Shown here: piece by piece, positions 1 to 7,140 of the stretch
How the letters are laid out: each line of letters opens with the position of its first letter
Position numbering within the stretch: position 1 is the stretch's first letter
DNA from: JBGTGT01 sp051439375
GTDB taxonomy: Bacteria > Cyanobacteriota > Cyanobacteriia > Cyanobacteriales > Microcystaceae
Reading direction: 5' to 3'
NCBI GenBank assembly: GCA_051439375.1
Contig: JBFRWB010000173.1
Coordinates: forward strand, 1-37,781
Length of the DNA stretch: 37,781 nt
The notes under the pieces: generated by a model
Database searches by the model: none
What the model was told of the DNA's origin: nothing
The model's input: only the letters and a program-made list of their open reading frames with translations
Translations under genes and position numbers: made by a program

Positions 1-52
1 TACTCACTCCTTTGAGTTTGGCGGCCTCAGAAATGGATAGTAACTTACTCAT
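1..52 (-). CDS. Partial IS607-type serine recombinase (TnpA) N-terminus
   Basis: An ATG at 52 on the minus strand opens a frame that runs off the left edge. Its 17 visible residues read MSKLLSISEAAKLKGVS. This is the start of a MerR-like helix-turn-helix, and SISEAAKLxGVS is the usual opening of IS607-family TnpA serine recombinases and some excisionase-like proteins. The catalytic domain lies outside the window, so the family call is inference from a short match. A 10-bp inverted repeat covers the start codon, which fits autoregulation or a transposase-binding end. Confidence 0.5.
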   Translation of the reverse strand, partial: MSKLLSISEAAKLKGVS

Positions 53-101
53 TCCACTATAATAGCTTATAAAGTGAGTAAGTTTAGTTAACTTTAGTTA
101 A
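42..101. repeat. Inverted repeat plus two decamer direct repeats upstream of the recombinase
   Basis: AACTTACTCA at 42-51 and TGAGTAAGTT at 75-84 form a perfect 10-bp inverted repeat with a 23-bp spacer. TTTAGTTAA then occurs twice, at 83-91 and 93-101, with a period of 10. The left arm covers the start codon of the partial recombinase. Candidate roles are an operator or the recombinase-binding end of the element. Confidence 0.6.
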
Positions 102-136
102 GTTTTTTGGAGCAGTAGTCAAACCCTTCTTATTCA

Positions 137-1108
137 TCAACGAGCATCATAGGCTAGAGGATAATTATGTTCAGAGCTTAAATGGGGATTAAATTCCTTG
201 ACTAATTGACAAAAGTGTGCTATAGGCGGAATTTGTAGGCGATCTTGAGTCGTTACTAAGATCACCTGACGGGTAAAAGAATGAGCCGACTTGCCATTGA
301 GAGATGAATCGCTTGGAAGAGGAGCAAGGGGGCGTACCGCCAAGCTAGAATCCTTATAAACTTCTGTTAGGGCAGTTTTCGGCAATAAAGCAAGTATTTC
401 TCCCTGACGAACAACCCCACGAAAGGCATCTAGAGTATTTAACTCCATCACCGTATTTAAGGGACTATCGTAACGGGAAAACCATTCCATCACTAACCGT
501 TGCATTCCATAACCTTCCTTAAACACGACTTGGGGATAAGTCACTAATTCTACCCAAGGAACGAGGTTAAAACGAGTTAAGGGATGATTCGCCGACATTA
601 ATATCTCTATGGGTTCTTCATATAGCGGTTCAACCACCATTTCTGGGCTAGTGGTCAAAAATCGATTATTCATCACAACTGCAATATCAATTAGTCCATC
701 TCGTAGTACTTTAAGGGCGCGATCGCTTCCTAAGGCCGTTACTCGCAGTTGAGTACTGGGATAATCTCGGCAAAATTGACGTAAAATGGGGGGTAAATAA
801 AAAGAACAAACGGAATGAATGGCAGCTAAACACAGTTCTGGCTGTTTTCCCTCTTTAAACTCCTGAATCTCTTGGGTAATTGTTGCCCACTCTTGGCAAA
901 TTTTTTTCAAACGAGGAAACACCTTTTCACCTGCAACCGTTAATCTTGCTTGGGAACTACGATGAAAAAGAGGAAGCCCTAAATCAGTTTCAAGGGACTG
1001 AATTTGACGACTGACAGTAGATTGTGTCACACCACATTTGTGCGCTGCTTGCCCAAAACTTCCCGTTTCTGCCACTGCTAAAAAAGCCTGTAACTGCTCT
1101 ATCCGCAT
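137..1108 (-). CDS. ntcB: LysR-type transcriptional regulator, NtcB-like nitrogen assimilation activator
   Basis: This 323-residue LysR-type regulator has an N-terminal winged helix-turn-helix (residues about 1-60; QAAHKCGVTQSTVSRQIQSL is the recognition region) followed by a two-lobed effector-binding domain (about 90-300). Length and domain order are typical of the family. The sequence resembles cyanobacterial NtcB, which activates nitrate and nitrite assimilation genes together with NtcA; that assignment is from memory of the family. The context supports it: the gene is divergent from urea-transporter ATPase genes, and the shared 198-bp spacer carries a perfect NtcA box 23 nt from a TATGGT -10 element on this strand. 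The start at 1108 fits the family N-terminus MRxEQLQAFLAVAETGSF. No strong Shine-Dalgarno sequence is visible. Another LysR subgroup cannot be fully excluded. Confidence 0.75.
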   Translation of the reverse strand: MRIEQLQAFLAVAETGSFGQAAHKCGVTQSTVSRQIQSLETDLGLPLFHRSSQARLTVAGEKVFPRLKKICQEWATITQEIQEFKEGKQPELCLAAIHSVCSFYLPPILRQFCRDYPSTQLRVTALGSDRALKVLRDGLIDIAVVMNNRFLTTSPEMVVEPLYEEPIEILMSANHPLTRFNLVPWVELVTYPQVVFKEGYGMQRLVMEWFSRYDSPLNTVMELNTLDAFRGVVRQGEILALLPKTALTEVYKDSSLAVRPLAPLPSDSSLNGKSAHSFTRQVILVTTQDRLQIPPIAHFCQLVKEFNPHLSSEHNYPLAYDAR

Positions 1109-1159
1109 TCTTTAAAATGATAAATAAGATAATTAAAACAACAATGCTACCTTATCTTG

Positions 1160-1229
1160 ACCATAGTTCATGGAGAAGCCCGTTGTCGGTAGAGTTTGAT
1201 ACCATTTTCTTCTTGTTCTCACCTATTTA
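1160..1229. promoter_or_regulatory. Bidirectional NtcA-type promoter between ntcB and urtD
   Basis: GTAGAGTTTGATAC at 1189-1202 is a perfect match to the NtcA consensus GTA-N8-TAC. On the plus strand a -10-like TATTTA (1224-1229) follows after 21 nt. On the minus strand TATGGT (1165-1160, the TAN3T form) follows after 23 nt. NtcA-activated (class II) promoters normally have 20-24 nt between box and -10, so one site can serve both ntcB and urtDE. The box and spacing are seen directly; activity is inferred. Confidence 0.75.
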
Positions 1230-1306
1230 GTAACAAAGAATACTTATTTGTCTGAGTGTTTCTGAAACGATAGACATTAATTTTTGTTTACCCAATAGGA
1301 AAGTTT

Positions 1307-2062
1307 ATGGCGGAAAATATTCTCAAAATTGATGACGTAACGGTTAGCTTTGATGGGTTTAAAGCTCTTAATCATCTCAACTTTACCATGAACTCCGGCG
1401 AGTTACGGGTAATTATTGGACCGAATGGAGCGGGAAAAACGACTTTTTTAGATGTTATTACAGGGAAGATTCAACCGACGGCTGGAACGGTTTTCTTGCA
1501 AGGTCGAAATATACGAAATTTATCTGAACATAAAATCGCTCAGATGGGAATTGGCCGTAAGTTTCAAACTCCCAGAGTCTATTTGAATTTAACGGTTAGG
1601 GAAAATCTCGATTTAGTTAGTAATCGAAAGAAAAACGTCCTAGCTACCCTTTGGAAACCACCGACTTCCGCAGAATATCGCAGTGTAGCGGGCTTATTAG
1701 AAACTATTGGTTTAGAAGCAAAAGCAGAATTACCGGCTTCTTTATTGTCTCATGGGGAAAAACAACGGTTAGAAATTGGGATGTTAGTGGCACAATCTCC
1801 TGATTTATTATTAGTAGATGAACCCGTCGCTGGATTAACGGATGAGGAGACAGAAAATGTGGGAAATCTCTTACTTGCTTTGGCAGAAAGTCATTCCATT
1901 ATTGTGATTGAACATGATATGGAATTTGTTCGTCAAATTGCTCGTAAAGTAACCGTTTTACACCAAGGTTCGGTATTATGTGAAGGCAGTATGGATGAGG
2001 TGCAAACCAATCCCCGTGTTATTGAAGTTTATCTAGGAGAAGCACCTGAAAACGGTGAATAG
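1307..2062 (+). CDS. urtD: Urea ABC transporter ATP-binding protein UrtD
   Basis: This 251-residue ABC ATPase belongs to the branched-chain amino acid/urea importer class. Walker A is GPNGAGKTT (residues 38-46), the signature is the LSHGEKQRLEIG form typical of UrtD, and Walker B is LLLVDEPVAGL, followed by the H-loop region IVIEHDMEFV. UrtD pairs with UrtE to power the high-affinity urea permease UrtBC, which receives urea from the periplasmic binding protein UrtA. An AGGA element 5-9 nt upstream supports ATG 1307. The gene is first of a urtD-urtE pair behind an NtcA-type promoter. No urtA, urtB or urtC lies between that promoter and urtD, so the other subunits must be encoded elsewhere. Confidence 0.88.
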   Translation: MAENILKIDDVTVSFDGFKALNHLNFTMNSGELRVIIGPNGAGKTTFLDVITGKIQPTAGTVFLQGRNIRNLSEHKIAQMGIGRKFQTPRVYLNLTVRENLDLVSNRKKNVLATLWKPPTSAEYRSVAGLLETIGLEAKAELPASLLSHGEKQRLEIGMLVAQSPDLLLVDEPVAGLTDEETENVGNLLLALAESHSIIVIEHDMEFVRQIARKVTVLHQGSVLCEGSMDEVQTNPRVIEVYLGEAPENGE

Positions 2063-2103
2063 TGAACAGTTATCAGTTAATCGGTTTGACTTATTACTTT
2101 CTT

Positions 2104-2152
2104 CTAACACCTAATACCTAACACCTAACACCTAACACCTAACATTTAATAT
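2104..2152. repeat. Heptameric tandem repeat (CTAACAC)n between urtD and urtE
   Basis: Seven consecutive 7-bp units occur: CTAACAC, CTAATAC, CTAACAC three times, CTAACAT, TTAATAT. This fits the cyanobacterial short tandemly repeated repetitive (STRR) class. It fills most of the 96-bp gap inside the urtDE transcription unit and ends at the start region of urtE, where no good ribosome binding site is seen. Confidence 0.85.
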
Positions 2153-2158
2153 CTAAAA

Positions 2159-2896
2159 ATGTCTTTATCTCAATCCTCAATAACACCATCTCTAACCTTA
2201 CAAATTTCTAGCTTAAATGTTTTTTATGGAGAAAGTCATATTCTTCGGAACGTGGATTTGAATGTCTCTGCGGGTCAGATGGTTTGCTTAATTGGTCGTA
2301 ATGGAGTCGGAAAAACAACGCTCTTAAAAACCGTTATGGGACTCTTACAACCCCGTTCAGGAACAATCACTTATCAAGGAGAATTGCTCAATCCTATTGC
2401 TACCGACAAACGGGTTAAAAAAGGAATTGGTTATGTTCCTCAAGGACGAGAAATTATTCCTCGATTAACTGTCGAAGAGAATTTATTATTAGGATTAGAA
2501 GCAACCCCAAAAGGACGGAAAGGAAAAGATACAATTCCAGAAGAAATCTTTGATTTATTTCCCGTTTTAAAAACCATGTTATCTCGTATGGGAGGAGACT
2601 TAAGTGGGGGACAACAGCAGCAATTAGCCATTGCAAGGGCTTTGATGGGAAAACCCAAATTACTGCTATTAGATGAACCCACAGAAGGAATCCAACCCTC
2701 AATTATTTTAGAAATTGAAGCAGCCGTGCGCCGTATTATTCAAGCAACAGGAATTTCAGTCTTATTAGTCGAACAGCATCTTCATTTTGTTCGCCAAGCC
2801 GATCAATACTATGCAATGCAAAAAGGGGGAATTGTTGCATCTGGTGCAACCCGTGAATTAAGCAAAGAAGTGATTCAGCGATTTTTAGCTGTTTAG
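2159..2896 (+). CDS. urtE: Urea ABC transporter ATP-binding protein UrtE
   Basis: This 245-residue ABC ATPase is of the LivF/UrtE type. Walker A is GRNGVGKTT (residues 46-54), the Q-loop region contains YVPQGREIIP, the signature is LSGGQQQQLAIARAL, and Walker B is LLLLDEPTEGIQP, with the H-loop LLVEQHLHFV. The core ISSLNVFYGESHIL opening and the PQGREIIPRLTVEENL stretch are characteristic of UrtE. It should form the heterodimeric ATPase of the urea importer with UrtD. It lies 96 bp downstream of urtD, separated by heptamer repeats, and is probably cotranscribed. It is convergent with the DUF3747 gene, 53 bp away. Confidence 0.87.
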   Translation: MSLSQSSITPSLTLQISSLNVFYGESHILRNVDLNVSAGQMVCLIGRNGVGKTTLLKTVMGLLQPRSGTITYQGELLNPIATDKRVKKGIGYVPQGREIIPRLTVEENLLLGLEATPKGRKGKDTIPEEIFDLFPVLKTMLSRMGGDLSGGQQQQLAIARALMGKPKLLLLDEPTEGIQPSIILEIEAAVRRIIQATGISVLLVEQHLHFVRQADQYYAMQKGGIVASGATRELSKEVIQRFLAV

Positions 2897-2949
2897 GTAC
2901 TGACAGAGTAATTAGTAATAGTTTACCAATGAAAACTTCCTCTGTATGG

Positions 2950-3651
2950 TTAGGATTCAGGGATATAATCTCCATTATTTCCTTGAGGTTCTAAGCTTTC
3001 CTCAATGACATCAGGAGTTGTTCCTTCTGTTGCGGGAAAAACCACTTCTTCAATGACTTCTTCTTCTACTACAGATTCAGCATTTTGACCCCCACCACCG
3101 TTAATGGCGGACTGAGTCCCACTAAAGTAGAAATGACCAAGAACTCTGTCTTTATACGTCCGTTTGGAGAATTTCCACCCCGGATCTAGAATAATTTTCA
3201 TAAAATTCCGTTGCAGACCATAAGTTCTACCTAAAACGACATCTGCTCCTCCTCCCCGTCGAGGACTTCCAACTAGAACTAATTCGCCGTTTTGAGGCAC
3301 AAGACGCAATAATAAGTCTAAGCCATAATCCTGTCCGTCAATGCGAATGGAATAGCCATTACTGTCTGTTGCTCGGTTGCAATGACCAGAAAAGTCAAAA
3401 TTCAGCAATAGCGGATCAATAATCACAGGATTGCTGCCAACTTCTTCCCAACATTTGTTTTTATTCGGTAGTTGTTGGATGATTAATAAATCATATTTAT
3501 TTTCTCCATAGGGTCTCGCAACAGCGATTACTTGGCTTTGATCAAGATCAGTTTCACTAAAGGTGCTGGCCTTAACAGCCGTAGCAGGAAGTAAACTGCT
3601 GATAGCAACGGTGGCTAGGGTTAAAAGGCGAATAGGACTGGGAAATTTCAT
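2950..3651 (-). CDS. Exported DUF3747-family cyanobacterial protein
   Basis: The chosen start at 3651 gives 233 residues beginning MKFPSPIRLLTLATVAISS. GGAG sits 9 nt upstream of it, which favours this ATG over one 30 nt further upstream. The first 28 residues or so form a signal peptide with cleavage expected near AVKA|STF. The body matches the DUF3747 family of cyanobacteria, with the features YGENKYDLLIIQQ, VDPLLLNFDFSGHC-like and DPGWKFSKRTY. Function is unknown. The C-terminal 45 residues are acidic and rich in Glu and Val, after a glycine run (NGGGGQN), and look unstructured. Two cysteines in the secreted part could form a disulfide. Confidence 0.75.
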   Translation of the reverse strand: MKFPSPIRLLTLATVAISSLLPATAVKASTFSETDLDQSQVIAVARPYGENKYDLLIIQQLPNKNKCWEEVGSNPVIIDPLLLNFDFSGHCNRATDSNGYSIRIDGQDYGLDLLLRLVPQNGELVLVGSPRRGGGADVVLGRTYGLQRNFMKIILDPGWKFSKRTYKDRVLGHFYFSGTQSAINGGGGQNAESVVEEEVIEEVVFPATEGTTPDVIEESLEPQGNNGDYIPES

Positions 3652-3981
3652 GGTAGCTCCGAGTAGGTTAGGCTGTAACAATGTTTCTACAGAAAGAGTA
3701 ACCGATTCATTAACCGTAGAAGTTTAATCAGATATTAAAGACGCTGTTACAAAAAAGCAAGTTCCTCAAGTGGTGTTCAAATTGAAAAAAATCGGATAGT
3801 CTAGTATCAGATGGCCTTTACATGAAATTTATAATCTCTTTAAGGTAAATTTACTAATTCAGCCATCTAGTCCGTATAAACTCTAATTTAAGACCTATAA
3901 TCTCATAATTTACCCTGATTCAATTCAGGAAAATTACGGAGATGATTGAACTATTTTCTGAGCAACAAGGAACACCCAATC
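3652..3981. other. Intergenic region between divergent genes
   Basis: No coding signal is seen. It must hold the promoters of the DUF3747 gene and of the small gene at 3982. An imperfect long inverted repeat is present: CGGA at 3793 and AGATGGC at 3809-3815 against GCCATCT at 3862-3868 and TCCG at 3871-3874. It could fold as a weak hairpin and has no T-tract. Confidence 0.4.
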
Positions 3982-4188
3982 ATGACATTAATCAGTATTG
4001 AAGAACTCGTCAAACAAGCTCTAGACAGTGGTTATCTTAGTCTAGAAGCTGAAGAAACCCTAAGACAAATCCTATGGAGTGGGAAACCTTCTACCGCATC
4101 CTTGGAAGCTTTTTGGCAGTTACAACAGGCGACGATGAATGGACAAGTTCGACAGCAATCTAGGGAAAAGTTGTCATTACTTGCTTAA
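3982..4188 (+). CDS. Small conserved cyanobacterial protein of unknown function
   Basis: This is a 68-residue protein starting at ATG 3982 (MTLISIEELVKQALDSGYLS). AAGGA at about 3967 supports this start. A TTG further upstream in frame (3946) lacks any such signal. The sequence is predicted mostly helical and soluble, with EELVKQAL and EAEETLRQIL helices and a Gln-rich C-terminus. I do not recognise a named domain. It ends 4 bp from the convergent LapA-like gene. Confidence 0.6.
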   Translation: MTLISIEELVKQALDSGYLSLEAEETLRQILWSGKPSTASLEAFWQLQQATMNGQVRQQSREKLSLLA

Positions 4189-4192
4189 ATCC

Positions 4193-4852
4193 TTAAATCC
4201 AGTCTTCTTCTGGTTCAGGCTCGTTAGAAGGGGGCGTAATCACCCGATAATTGGCATCATAGACTTGATCAGACGAATTAGCGGTGGGAGGAGCAGGGCG
4301 ATCGCCTTTTTCTCGATAGGTGTAAGTGTAAACCGATCCCTCACGGGTCGTTTTTTGGGGAGGAGAAGATGCTTTAACCTCAGCATCTAGGGGAGTTTGC
4401 TCGGAGGATTTAGCTACTGATGGAGACTCTGCTTTAAACCGATCTTGTGGGGGGGGGTCGGGGTTTTTGGGCGTAGGGGGCGGAGAATAGGAAGTTTGAG
4501 TCGGAGAGTGCGGTGGTTCTTCAATATCCCACTCATTAGGCCGTTGTTGTTCCCAGTCTCTCTCTGAGTTGGGGGAAACACCCATGGGTTGAGGAGGAGG
4601 GGAGGTAACCCGTTGACGAGGACGACGGGGGGTAGGAGAAGCGGAAACCAGACGATTGAGAACTTGTATAAAAAAGCCAGTAATGAAACCAGCTAGGGTA
4701 AATAGAAGTACCCAGAGGGCTAAGGGTAAGGACAGGCTGAGTAAAGCAGTTTGTGCGCTATTCCCTAGAAAATAGAGCGTGATGGGTTGCCAATTTGACC
4801 AACACAAAATGCCACTCACGACTATGATGACGGCTACTACGATCCAACGCAT
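4193..4852 (-). CDS. LapA-like (DUF1049-type) membrane protein with proline-rich tail
   Basis: This 219-residue protein has two membrane segments near the N-terminus (about 4-25 and 38-66) separated by a short loop containing NWQPITLYFLG. The pattern of helix, NxQPVTLxFLG-like loop, then a hydrophobic helix ending in GFxxGF resembles the LapA/DUF1049 domain. The remaining 150 residues are a hydrophilic, Pro/Ser/Thr-rich cytoplasmic tail (for example SPTPRRPRQRVTSPPPQPMG) with no evident fold. The role is unknown. A homopolymeric G run (4448-4454) in the coding region could be slippage-prone. Confidence 0.6.
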   Translation of the reverse strand: MRWIVVAVIIVVSGILCWSNWQPITLYFLGNSAQTALLSLSLPLALWVLLFTLAGFITGFFIQVLNRLVSASPTPRRPRQRVTSPPPQPMGVSPNSERDWEQQRPNEWDIEEPPHSPTQTSYSPPPTPKNPDPPPQDRFKAESPSVAKSSEQTPLDAEVKASSPPQKTTREGSVYTYTYREKGDRPAPPTANSSDQVYDANYRVITPPSNEPEPEEDWI

Positions 4853-4910
4853 TTCTCAATTCGAGTATATTAGCTTCTTTTTAGTCTATGACAATTTGGG
4901 TTGGGTCTTT

Positions 4911-4938
4911 CAGTCATCAGTTATTAGTCATCAGTATC
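4911..4938. repeat. Short heptamer repeat (CAGTCAT-like)
   Basis: Four consecutive 7-bp units occur: CAGTCAT, CAGTTAT, TAGTCAT, CAGTATC. They are related to the longer array at 5433. The array lies in the short gap between two minus-strand genes. Confidence 0.6.
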
Positions 4939-4959
4939 TCTCGACAGCTTAATCGTTTA

Positions 4960-5340
4960 TTAGTGATGATGGTGCATGGATGGTTCTTGGGAATCGTCCA
5001 TCTTATGCTCTTTTATTGTAGGGGAGGAATGATGAGGGTTTCCTTGCAGCTTAATGTTACCGATTTTTGCCCCTTCTAAATTAATAAAACTCATGGTTTC
5101 TCCCCCCACTGCGACAATTCCCATTGATACCAGTCCCGACGCTAATAATCCCATCGTAACTGCACCCACTGAAATTAACCCCATGGGGACAACGCCAATA
5201 GATACAATTCCCATGGGTACAATGCCAATAGCAATATAGCCCGTTGGTGCAATTCCTACTGATATCCACTTTCCTTTTTCAATTCCGCAACTTTGTGACG
5301 AGGAAGGGGTAGCTTCGGGGGTATTAAGCTCAGAAGTCAT
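4960..5340 (-). CDS. Glycine-pentad repeat protein with C-terminal His cluster
   Basis: From ATG 5340 the protein is 126 residues. Residues 25-79 are a perfect pentad array: glycine falls at 29, 34, 39 and every fifth residue through 79 (eleven in a row). Units such as IVPMG and IVSIG alternate, giving an apparent 10-residue period. The other positions are mostly I, V, A, L, M, S and P. The chain ends MHHHH and has a second HH near residue 103. The array could form a regular solenoid or a membrane-embedded hairpin bundle; neither is proven. An in-frame ATG at 5385 and one at 5424 would lengthen the N-terminus; no start has a clear Shine-Dalgarno. Function is unknown; the His cluster suggests metal binding. 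Confidence 0.65.
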   Translation of the reverse strand: MTSELNTPEATPSSSQSCGIEKGKWISVGIAPTGYIAIGIVPMGIVSIGVVPMGLISVGAVTMGLLASGLVSMGIVAVGGETMSFINLEGAKIGNIKLQGNPHHSSPTIKEHKMDDSQEPSMHHHH

Positions 5341-5432
5341 GATGATGGTGCAGAAATCTTTTCTAAAAATGTGCTTTTCCAGCATAAGGACAGGTTGAAA
5401 GGATGTCAAAAGACAACCCGTCAAACTTAAAA

Positions 5433-5488
5433 CAGTGATCAGTGATGAGTGATGAGTGATCAGTTATCAATTATCACTCATCAGTTAT
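5433..5488. repeat. Heptameric tandem repeat (CAGTGAT)n
   Basis: Eight 7-bp units occur in register: CAGTGAT twice, GAGTGAT twice, CAGTTAT, CAATTAT, CACTCAT, CAGTTAT. It is of the cyanobacterial STRR type and lies between murE and the pentad-repeat gene. Confidence 0.85.
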
Positions 5489-5609
5489 TCTTGACTTTTA
5501 CTTGATGAGATTAAGTTAACATTTTCAGTAACCATAAGAGGAAAAAATAGGGAATAGATAACCATTCCCCAAATCTAAAGACTTCATACCCAATAACACA
5601 AGGGAATTG

Positions 5610-7106
5610 CTATATTGATTGCAAACGAACTTCTAAGGCTTTTGCTGCTTCTTCACGATCATCAAAATGGATTTTTTCAGTTCCTAAAATTTGATAATCT
5701 TCGTGGCCTTTTCCTGCAATTAGAATACCATCCCCTGCTTTAGCCGTTTGGATGGCTTGAGCAATCGCCGTTGAGCGATCGCTATTGACAATGAGGTGAG
5801 TCTCTTTAGGAATTCCCGCTAGAATATCTTGAATAATCGTGTCTGGATCTTCGGTGCGAGGATTATCTGAGGTAACTACGCTTAAGTCAGCTAATTGTGC
5901 CGAAATTTTACCCATTAACGGCCGCTTGGTGCGATCGCGATCGCCACCACATCCAAAGACACAGATCAATTGTCCTTTAATAAAGGGACGGGCTGCTTTG
6001 AGGGAATTCTCCAAACTATCGGGGGTATGGGCATAATCAACAATGACGCTAACATCTTGACCATCTGCTACCTTTACCCGTTCCATCCGCCCCGGTACAC
6101 CGTTAAACTGGGGTAATTGTTCTAAAACCGTTTTAAGATCCCCCCCTAAATGGGCGATAGTTGCAATAGCAGCTAGGAGGTTAGAGAGGTTAAATTGTCC
6201 AACGAGGGGAGACTGGAAAGGAAAGACACCTTGAGGTGTGTGAATCTCACCACTCACCCCATTGGCTTCATAAACAAGATTATCTGTATAAAAATCAGCA
6301 GATGAATCATTAATACTAAAACTCCAGACCTTTTCATTGTCTAAAGATTCAATTAAGCGTTTTCCGTAGGAATCATCCCAATTAATAATGCCTCGGCCTT
6401 TCAGATATTCTTCACTAAAGAGTAAAGCTTTAGCGGCAAAATAATCCTCCATTGTTTTATGAAAATCGAGATGATCTTGGGTTAAATTGGTAAAAACCCC
6501 CACTTCATAGCAACATTCTTTCACTCGTCCTTGGTACAAAGCATGGGAACTAACTTCCATGACTGCGTATTCACTCCCTGCTTTAAGGGCTTCTGAGAGC
6601 GTTTTCTGTAAATCGGCAGCAAATGGCGTTGTATGTACGGCAGTCTCCTGATAACCCGGCCAACGGGCGTATAATGTCCCTAACAAGGCAGTTTTCTTTT
6701 GGGCTTGTTGCAGGAAAAATTCGACTAAATGGGTGGTTGTCGTTTTCCCATTTGTACCCGTAATGCCAATTTGGGTTAAGGTTTGGCTAGGATGACCATA
6801 AAAAGCGGCTGCGATCGCTGCACAGGTATTGATCATGTCTTCTACGACAATCACACAGACATCTGAAGTAGGAGGATAGGACTGAGCAGCATTTTTACTA
6901 ATAATCGCTGCAATTGCGCCAGATTCTAACGCACCTGCCCAGAATTCACCCCCATCAACCCTAGTTCCGGGCATTCCCAAAAAGAGATCCCCCATTTGAC
7001 AGGCATGGGAATTGGTAGCAATTCCCTTAACCTCTGTATTTAACGCAGGATGATCAAAACTAGAATCAATAATAGAAACGGTTGCTAAGAGTTCGCCTAA
7101 CTTCAT
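5610..7106 (-). CDS. murE: UDP-N-acetylmuramoyl-L-alanyl-D-glutamate--2,6-diaminopimelate ligase
   Basis: This 498-residue Mur ligase adds meso-diaminopimelate to UDP-MurNAc-L-Ala-D-Glu in the cytoplasm during peptidoglycan synthesis. The ATP-binding loop is GITGTNGKTTT (about 114-124). The central domain contains HTTPFA and EVSSHAL, then FTNLTQDHLDFH. The C-terminal domain carries SDNPRTEDP, whose DNPR motif is the signature for DAP rather than lysine. The GKGHEDYQ motif is near the C-terminus. GAGGGG upstream of ATG 7106 supports the start. A tnpB remnant ends 34 bp upstream, so the native promoter has been displaced or lies within the remnant. Confidence 0.95.
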   Translation of the reverse strand: MKLGELLATVSIIDSSFDHPALNTEVKGIATNSHACQMGDLFLGMPGTRVDGGEFWAGALESGAIAAIISKNAAQSYPPTSDVCVIVVEDMINTCAAIAAAFYGHPSQTLTQIGITGTNGKTTTTHLVEFFLQQAQKKTALLGTLYARWPGYQETAVHTTPFAADLQKTLSEALKAGSEYAVMEVSSHALYQGRVKECCYEVGVFTNLTQDHLDFHKTMEDYFAAKALLFSEEYLKGRGIINWDDSYGKRLIESLDNEKVWSFSINDSSADFYTDNLVYEANGVSGEIHTPQGVFPFQSPLVGQFNLSNLLAAIATIAHLGGDLKTVLEQLPQFNGVPGRMERVKVADGQDVSVIVDYAHTPDSLENSLKAARPFIKGQLICVFGCGGDRDRTKRPLMGKISAQLADLSVVTSDNPRTEDPDTIIQDILAGIPKETHLIVNSDRSTAIAQAIQTAKAGDGILIAGKGHEDYQILGTEKIHFDDREEAAKALEVRLQSI

Positions 7107-7140
7107 AAATTCCCCTCGGTTACTTTCGGTTGGTTATGTT

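Noticed and set aside
5081..5269. Open frame antisense-shifted within the pentad-repeat gene, with Cys-rich translation
   Set aside because: It is a shifted reading of the regular repeat DNA; the 4960-5340 frame has the perfect glycine register.
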